Positions 60,873 through 64,000 of a stretch of DNA of 64,000 nucleotides are shown piece by piece. The position numbers and the translations under genes are program-made. A model generated the notes under the pieces. The model did not search any database, had not been told where the DNA came from, and worked only from the letters and a program-made list of their open reading frames with translations. Position 1 is the first letter of the stretch; each line of letters starts with the position of its first letter. The stretch comes from Shewanella sp. GD04112 (lineage in GTDB: Bacteria > Pseudomonadota > Gammaproteobacteria > Enterobacterales > Shewanellaceae), in assembly GCF_029835735.1 (NCBI RefSeq), contig NZ_JAOEAL010000001.1, positions 62,001 through 126,000 of the forward strand, written 5' to 3'.

Positions 60873-61493
60873 ATGAAATTAACTAAGATAATCAATATGC
60901 AAACCGCTGCAGTGGCGGGACTTTTCGCCATGACGCTAGGCACGCCTGCGATGGCTGCAGAAAAACCGTCCTTTGATTGCAGCAAAGTGCGCGCCGGCAG
61001 TATCGAGGAGCTGGTGTGTCAGGATGAGGGCTTAATTAAGCTCGATCAACAACTTGCCGAGGTGTATACCAAGGCCACGGAAAAAGCCCAAAACGAACAA
61101 CCGCCCACCCTCAAAGCCATGCAGCGAGGTTGGGTGAAGGGGCGTGATGAGTGTTGGAAGAGCGAAGATAAACGCGCCTGTGTTGAATCGACTTACCAGA
61201 CGCGGATTGCCGAGTTACAGGCGCAGTATCGTTTGGTGGAAATGACAGGCCCGGTGTTTTATGCCTGCGATGGCAACCCCGCCAATGAGGTGGTGGTCAG
61301 TTACTTTAAGACTGAACCTGCCACGTTAATTGCCGAGCGTGGCGATCAAACGTCCTTGATGTTTGTTCAGCCCAGCGGCAGCGGTGCTAAGTATCAGGGC
61401 CGAAATGAGAGTCTATGGGAACACCATGGCGAAGCCAAAATCGTCTGGGGATACGAAGCGCCCGAGATGACCTGCGTAGTAAAGCCCCAATAA
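60873..61493 (+). CDS. Lysozyme-inhibitor fusion: LprI-like N-terminus with a MliC-like C-terminus
   Basis: 206-residue secreted protein with a signal peptide (about 28 residues, AMAA). The N-terminal LprI/DUF1311-type domain (about 31-115) carries the Cys pattern FDCSKV, ELVCQDEG, RDECWKS and RACVES. The C-terminal MliC-like beta domain (about 125-206) has FYACDG and MTCVVK, as in membrane-bound c-type lysozyme inhibitors. Such a pair protects peptidoglycan against lysozyme. The start ATG follows AAGGGAATGA. It is divergent from the coiled-coil gene over the GTGTCCGC array. Confidence 0.86.
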   Translation: MKLTKIINMQTAAVAGLFAMTLGTPAMAAEKPSFDCSKVRAGSIEELVCQDEGLIKLDQQLAEVYTKATEKAQNEQPPTLKAMQRGWVKGRDECWKSEDKRACVESTYQTRIAELQAQYRLVEMTGPVFYACDGNPANEVVVSYFKTEPATLIAERGDQTSLMFVQPSGSGAKYQGRNESLWEHHGEAKIVWGYEAPEMTCVVKPQ

Positions 61494-61495
61494 GC

Positions 61496-62485
61496 CTAGA
61501 AGTTGACTCCCAGACCTAGGGTGTAGGAGATATCCCGCGAGTGCTGCACAGTCGATTTAGTCTCATTGATGTCGTATTTGAATGAGAGGTAAATCTGCTG
61601 TGTCAGCAGATATTTAAGTCCAAATGTGGAGTCCGAAATATATTCAATGGTGGGAATATCGGGGAAGGCGATTTGCAGATCCGCATAGGTTTCTAACACG
61701 CCGTCGAACCAATACTGCTTGTAGTTGATGGTTGCAGCCCAAGCGTTTAGCTCATAGGTAAATACTTGATAATCTAGCCAGAAATGGTTGTAAGTAAGCA
61801 CAAAGTCGAGCTTGTCGCGGTTGACACCCCAGAAACGATAACCGGGACCTATGGCCGCATAGTAACTGCGAATATCGAGTTCGAGGTTCTCCTCCCTAAA
61901 GTAATCCTCCTGACGCACTAACCAATGGTCACTGATCAAGTAGTCGACGCTGTAATGGGCTTCGAGGGTATTACGTTTGGTGGTTTTTTCTTCGGTCTCG
62001 TAGCGGACTTCACTCTTTAAATTATGGCGCCACTTTAAGGTTTCGGCGGTTACATCGCCCTTGGCATGCAGCTTTTGGGTGTTTTTGCTGTTATCTGTGA
62101 CATCTATCGCCGCCTCGGCACTGCCGCTGTAGCGCCATTCTGACTGGTTTAGGGTCTCGGAATAGATTAATTCACTGATGGGTATTTGCCGTTGATTGAC
62201 TATCACAAAGCTCTCTAAGTCAGAGGCTTGGATCGTGACTTCCTCTATCGAGCGGTTGATGCTCCAGTGCTGTGACTCACGGGTTTCAAAGCTGCGAACC
62301 GCGCTGCGTTCGATAGTGATTTTAGGGGCGTAGCTGGGCTTAATCACTAGATTCTGTTCGTCTAGCGCTTTAATTTCACCTGTGATTTTATCGCCATTGG
62401 TAAGAAACACAGTATCGGCAATCGCCGGATGGCTCAGGGCACAGAGCAAGAGGGCAAGGCTGAGATTGAGGTCGCGTTTGGGCAT
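61496..62485 (-). CDS. DUF481 family outer-membrane protein
   Basis: 329-residue protein with a signal peptide (about 23 residues, ending PAIA). An early Sm-like/beta segment (VFLTNGDKITGEIKALDEQNLVIKPSYA, about 26-53) is followed by the DUF481 barrel-like domain (about 110-329) with many alternating aromatic strands and a final YTLGLGVNF strand ending in Phe, as for outer-membrane barrels. Its role is unknown. It ends three bases from the convergent LprI-MliC gene stop. Confidence 0.84.
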   Translation of the reverse strand: MPKRDLNLSLALLLCALSHPAIADTVFLTNGDKITGEIKALDEQNLVIKPSYAPKITIERSAVRSFETRESQHWSINRSIEEVTIQASDLESFVIVNQRQIPISELIYSETLNQSEWRYSGSAEAAIDVTDNSKNTQKLHAKGDVTAETLKWRHNLKSEVRYETEEKTTKRNTLEAHYSVDYLISDHWLVRQEDYFREENLELDIRSYYAAIGPGYRFWGVNRDKLDFVLTYNHFWLDYQVFTYELNAWAATINYKQYWFDGVLETYADLQIAFPDIPTIEYISDSTFGLKYLLTQQIYLSFKYDINETKSTVQHSRDISYTLGLGVNF

Positions 62486-62608
62486 CTTGCATCTGGCTCA
62501 CATGGGAAATTAAGGCCTGGTGGAGAGTCTAGCTTATCCTGCCCACCACAGCCGAGTGAGATGGCAAGGAATTGAAACTCATGCTCAATTCCTTACCCGT
62601 ATCTTTCA

Positions 62609-63229
62609 TTAGCGTGAATTAATCTCAGTGATTTTGAGGTTGAGCAGTTGTTTTTGCCAACGGCTTTTATCGACACCTTCAACCCAAATGACCGGACTTT
62701 TACGCTGCTCGCCTTTACGTAGGTAAGTTTCTGGCATGCGGAAAATCGCTTCCCAGACGTCGAGCTTCTCGGTTTTGAGCAGGGTGCCATCGTCGGCAAA
62801 GAAACTGGTTTCCACTTCAACTAAGGTCACATGTTCACCGCTGGTGCTGGCAAGCTCGAAGGTCAGGCCGAGTTTATCGCCCTTCCATTGACTCTCACTG
62901 AAGGTGACTTTAATGCCATCTTTAGCTGTAGAGCCTAAGAGCTCAGGGCGCGCAATGGCGTTCGCCGTTAGCGTGGTGACAGGTTGGGCAGCTTCAACGG
63001 CCACAGGGGTTGAAGCTACGGCTGCAACGCTGGGCGCGGCTGCAACTGTGGCTACCGCAGGCGCTTCGGCGACTTTAGTCTCTGTGATGATATATTCCCA
63101 AGTGAAGTCATCTTTCAATCTGACTTGAGCGCCATTCTCTAGGGTGATGGTCGCCACATCGGCAGCCATCACAGATGAAGAGAGCAACAATAATGAGCTG
63201 AGCGCGCTGAGGCGAAATGAACTGGGCAT
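62609..63229 (-). CDS. Secreted protein, DUF3157-like
   Basis: 206-residue periplasmic protein with a signal peptide (about 22 residues, SVMA). It opens with a small beta domain (ATITLENGAQVRLKDDFTWEYI, about 25-46), an Ala/Val-rich linker (about 55-90), and a C-terminal beta domain (about 100-200). The arrangement resembles DUF3157, which is found in Shewanella and Vibrio; the family function is unknown. It is 124 bases upstream of the DUF481 gene on the same strand. Confidence 0.68.
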   Translation of the reverse strand: MPSSFRLSALSSLLLLSSSVMAADVATITLENGAQVRLKDDFTWEYIITETKVAEAPAVATVAAAPSVAAVASTPVAVEAAQPVTTLTANAIARPELLGSTAKDGIKVTFSESQWKGDKLGLTFELASTSGEHVTLVEVETSFFADDGTLLKTEKLDVWEAIFRMPETYLRKGEQRKSPVIWVEGVDKSRWQKQLLNLKITEINSR

Positions 63230-63421
63230 GGTTTCTGGCTCCGATATCCGTCTGAGTCAATATTTTGCCCTAACATAAACAATTTACTGCCATTAAGTCA
63301 CTGTCTAAGTCGCATTTGTACCAATAAAATCGATTTTAAATCCCGACAATACAGCTTGTGCTTGTTGGCTGTGGCACTATCAACCCAAGAGCAGCATTTA
63401 AGTCCGCTAAAGGAGATTGCC

Positions 63422-63802
63422 ATGTTTTGTCGATATGGATGTTTAATCGCATTATTGTGTAGCGGGATTGCCACCGCGGAGGATGCGCCCAAGGGCTGCG
63501 GAGCAAAATTGGCGGCAATTGAGGCACAGCTTATTGAGGCTAAAGCGGCGGGAAATCAAAATAAGGTCAATGGATTAACAACAGCACTGGAGGCGGTTGT
63601 CGCCGATTGTGAGGATGACGCCCTATACGCCGAGCGCTTAGCTAAGGTCGAGGCCAAACAGGCTAAATTAGTCGAGCGCCAAAATGAACTCAGCGAAGCC
63701 ATCGCTAGTGGCCAGTCTATGGAGAAGATCAGCAGAAAACGCCAAAAGGTTGCAGAGGCGCAGGCTGAGCTGCATCAAGCCGAGGCCGAATTAGAGCAAT
63801 AA
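63422..63802 (+). CDS. DUF1090 family periplasmic protein (YqjC-like)
   Basis: 126-residue protein (ATG at 63422, MFCRYGCLIALLCSG; AAAGGAG upstream; an in-frame ATG 22 codons earlier is not supported). A signal peptide (about 18 residues, IATA) precedes a helical domain: KGCGAKLAAIEAQLIEAKAAGNQNKVNGLTTALEAVVADC with its two Cys, then a coiled coil to the end. This is the DUF1090 pattern of E. coli YqjC, of unknown function. No YqjD/YqjE genes follow here. The rest of the window (63803-64000) shows no gene I can support. Confidence 0.83.
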   Translation: MFCRYGCLIALLCSGIATAEDAPKGCGAKLAAIEAQLIEAKAAGNQNKVNGLTTALEAVVADCEDDALYAERLAKVEAKQAKLVERQNELSEAIASGQSMEKISRKRQKVAEAQAELHQAEAELEQ

Positions 63803-64000
63803 CGGCAGTAAAACCGAGCCGAAAGGGAGCCATTGTCGACTCATGCGGCATTTTACATAGATACGCCCTTTGAGCACTGGGTCTCGGATGCTAAAATCGT
63901 TTTAAAAATATATGGTTGTGAAATATTTGTTGCACAGATGCCGCAGTCGCACGTCATGTGCTCGCAACCTTGAGCCCTTATCTTGGCATGGCTGACCTGG

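Noticed and set aside
63803..64000. Partial gene at the right edge
   Set aside because: Short frames on both strands have no family signature, and stops interrupt them, so nothing is claimed.
1..64000. CRISPR arrays, insertion sequences, prophage or integron
   Set aside because: No regular spaced repeats, transposase or integrase genes, or phage structural genes were seen.

Overview
The window reads as chromosomal DNA of a gammaproteobacterium, almost certainly Shewanella. The gene content and order support this: a hut cluster next to a selenocysteine formate dehydrogenase locus with fdhE, selA, selB, selC, fdhD and yedE-yedF, a sucrose phosphorylase pathway wired to a TonB-dependent receptor, and many proteins with close E. 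coli counterparts. This genus call rests on recognising families, not on a database search. There are no phages, insertion sequences, rRNA genes or CRISPR arrays; it is ordinary dense chromosome with a few accessory insertions.

Layout: 1-2924 (minus) holds Ktr-type potassium uptake and a KdpE-like regulator with a shortened KdpD-like kinase. 3166-7016 holds a pirin, a TSUP exporter, an NlpC/P60 lipoprotein and a 14-helix MFS pump. 7105-14861 is a sucrose utilisation cluster: LacI-type regulator, sucrose phosphorylase, MFS permease, TonB receptor and fructokinase, with three near-identical LacI operators. 15067-17047 holds mogA, a small membrane protein and a GlxA-type regulator. 17051-20879 is a minus-strand group of a PspB-like protein, a NatAB-type ABC transporter and a secreted S33 peptidase. 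21026-23608 is a divergent YtrA-type regulator with its own ABC transporter. 23737-37208 is a mixed region: acyl-CoA ligase, MORN-repeat protein, thioesterases, HPP protein, a MerR regulator with an NAD(P)H oxidoreductase, mtnC, several uncharacterised membrane proteins and a DUF885 lipoprotein. 37505-39269 holds three unknown genes, one of them frameshifted at a run of eight G. 39507-40722 is a MarR regulator with a ViuB-type ferric siderophore reductase.

40789-46305 is histidine degradation (hutI against hutC-hutU-hutH, with a strong HutC box). After a 608-base gap, 46914-58405 is a selenium and formate block: fdnGHI, in which fdnG is read through an in-frame UGA backed by a clear SECIS hairpin; fdhE; selA; selB; tRNA-Sec (selC) lying antisense inside the 3' end of selB; fdhD; and yedE-yedF. 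This block can make, decode and mature the selenoenzyme, except that selD is not in the window.

58467-63802 encodes envelope proteins: an M48 metalloprotease fused to a type IV pilin-like C-terminal domain, a coiled-coil periplasmic protein, an LprI-MliC lysozyme-inhibitor fusion, a DUF481 outer-membrane protein, a DUF3157-like protein and a DUF1090 protein.

The observations most worth following are the M48-pilin fusion, the selB/selC antisense overlap, the G8 frameshift gene, the 22-23-base spaced GTGTCCGC repeats at 60638-60708, the NatAB-PspB-peptidase group and the Ktr-linked short KdpD.
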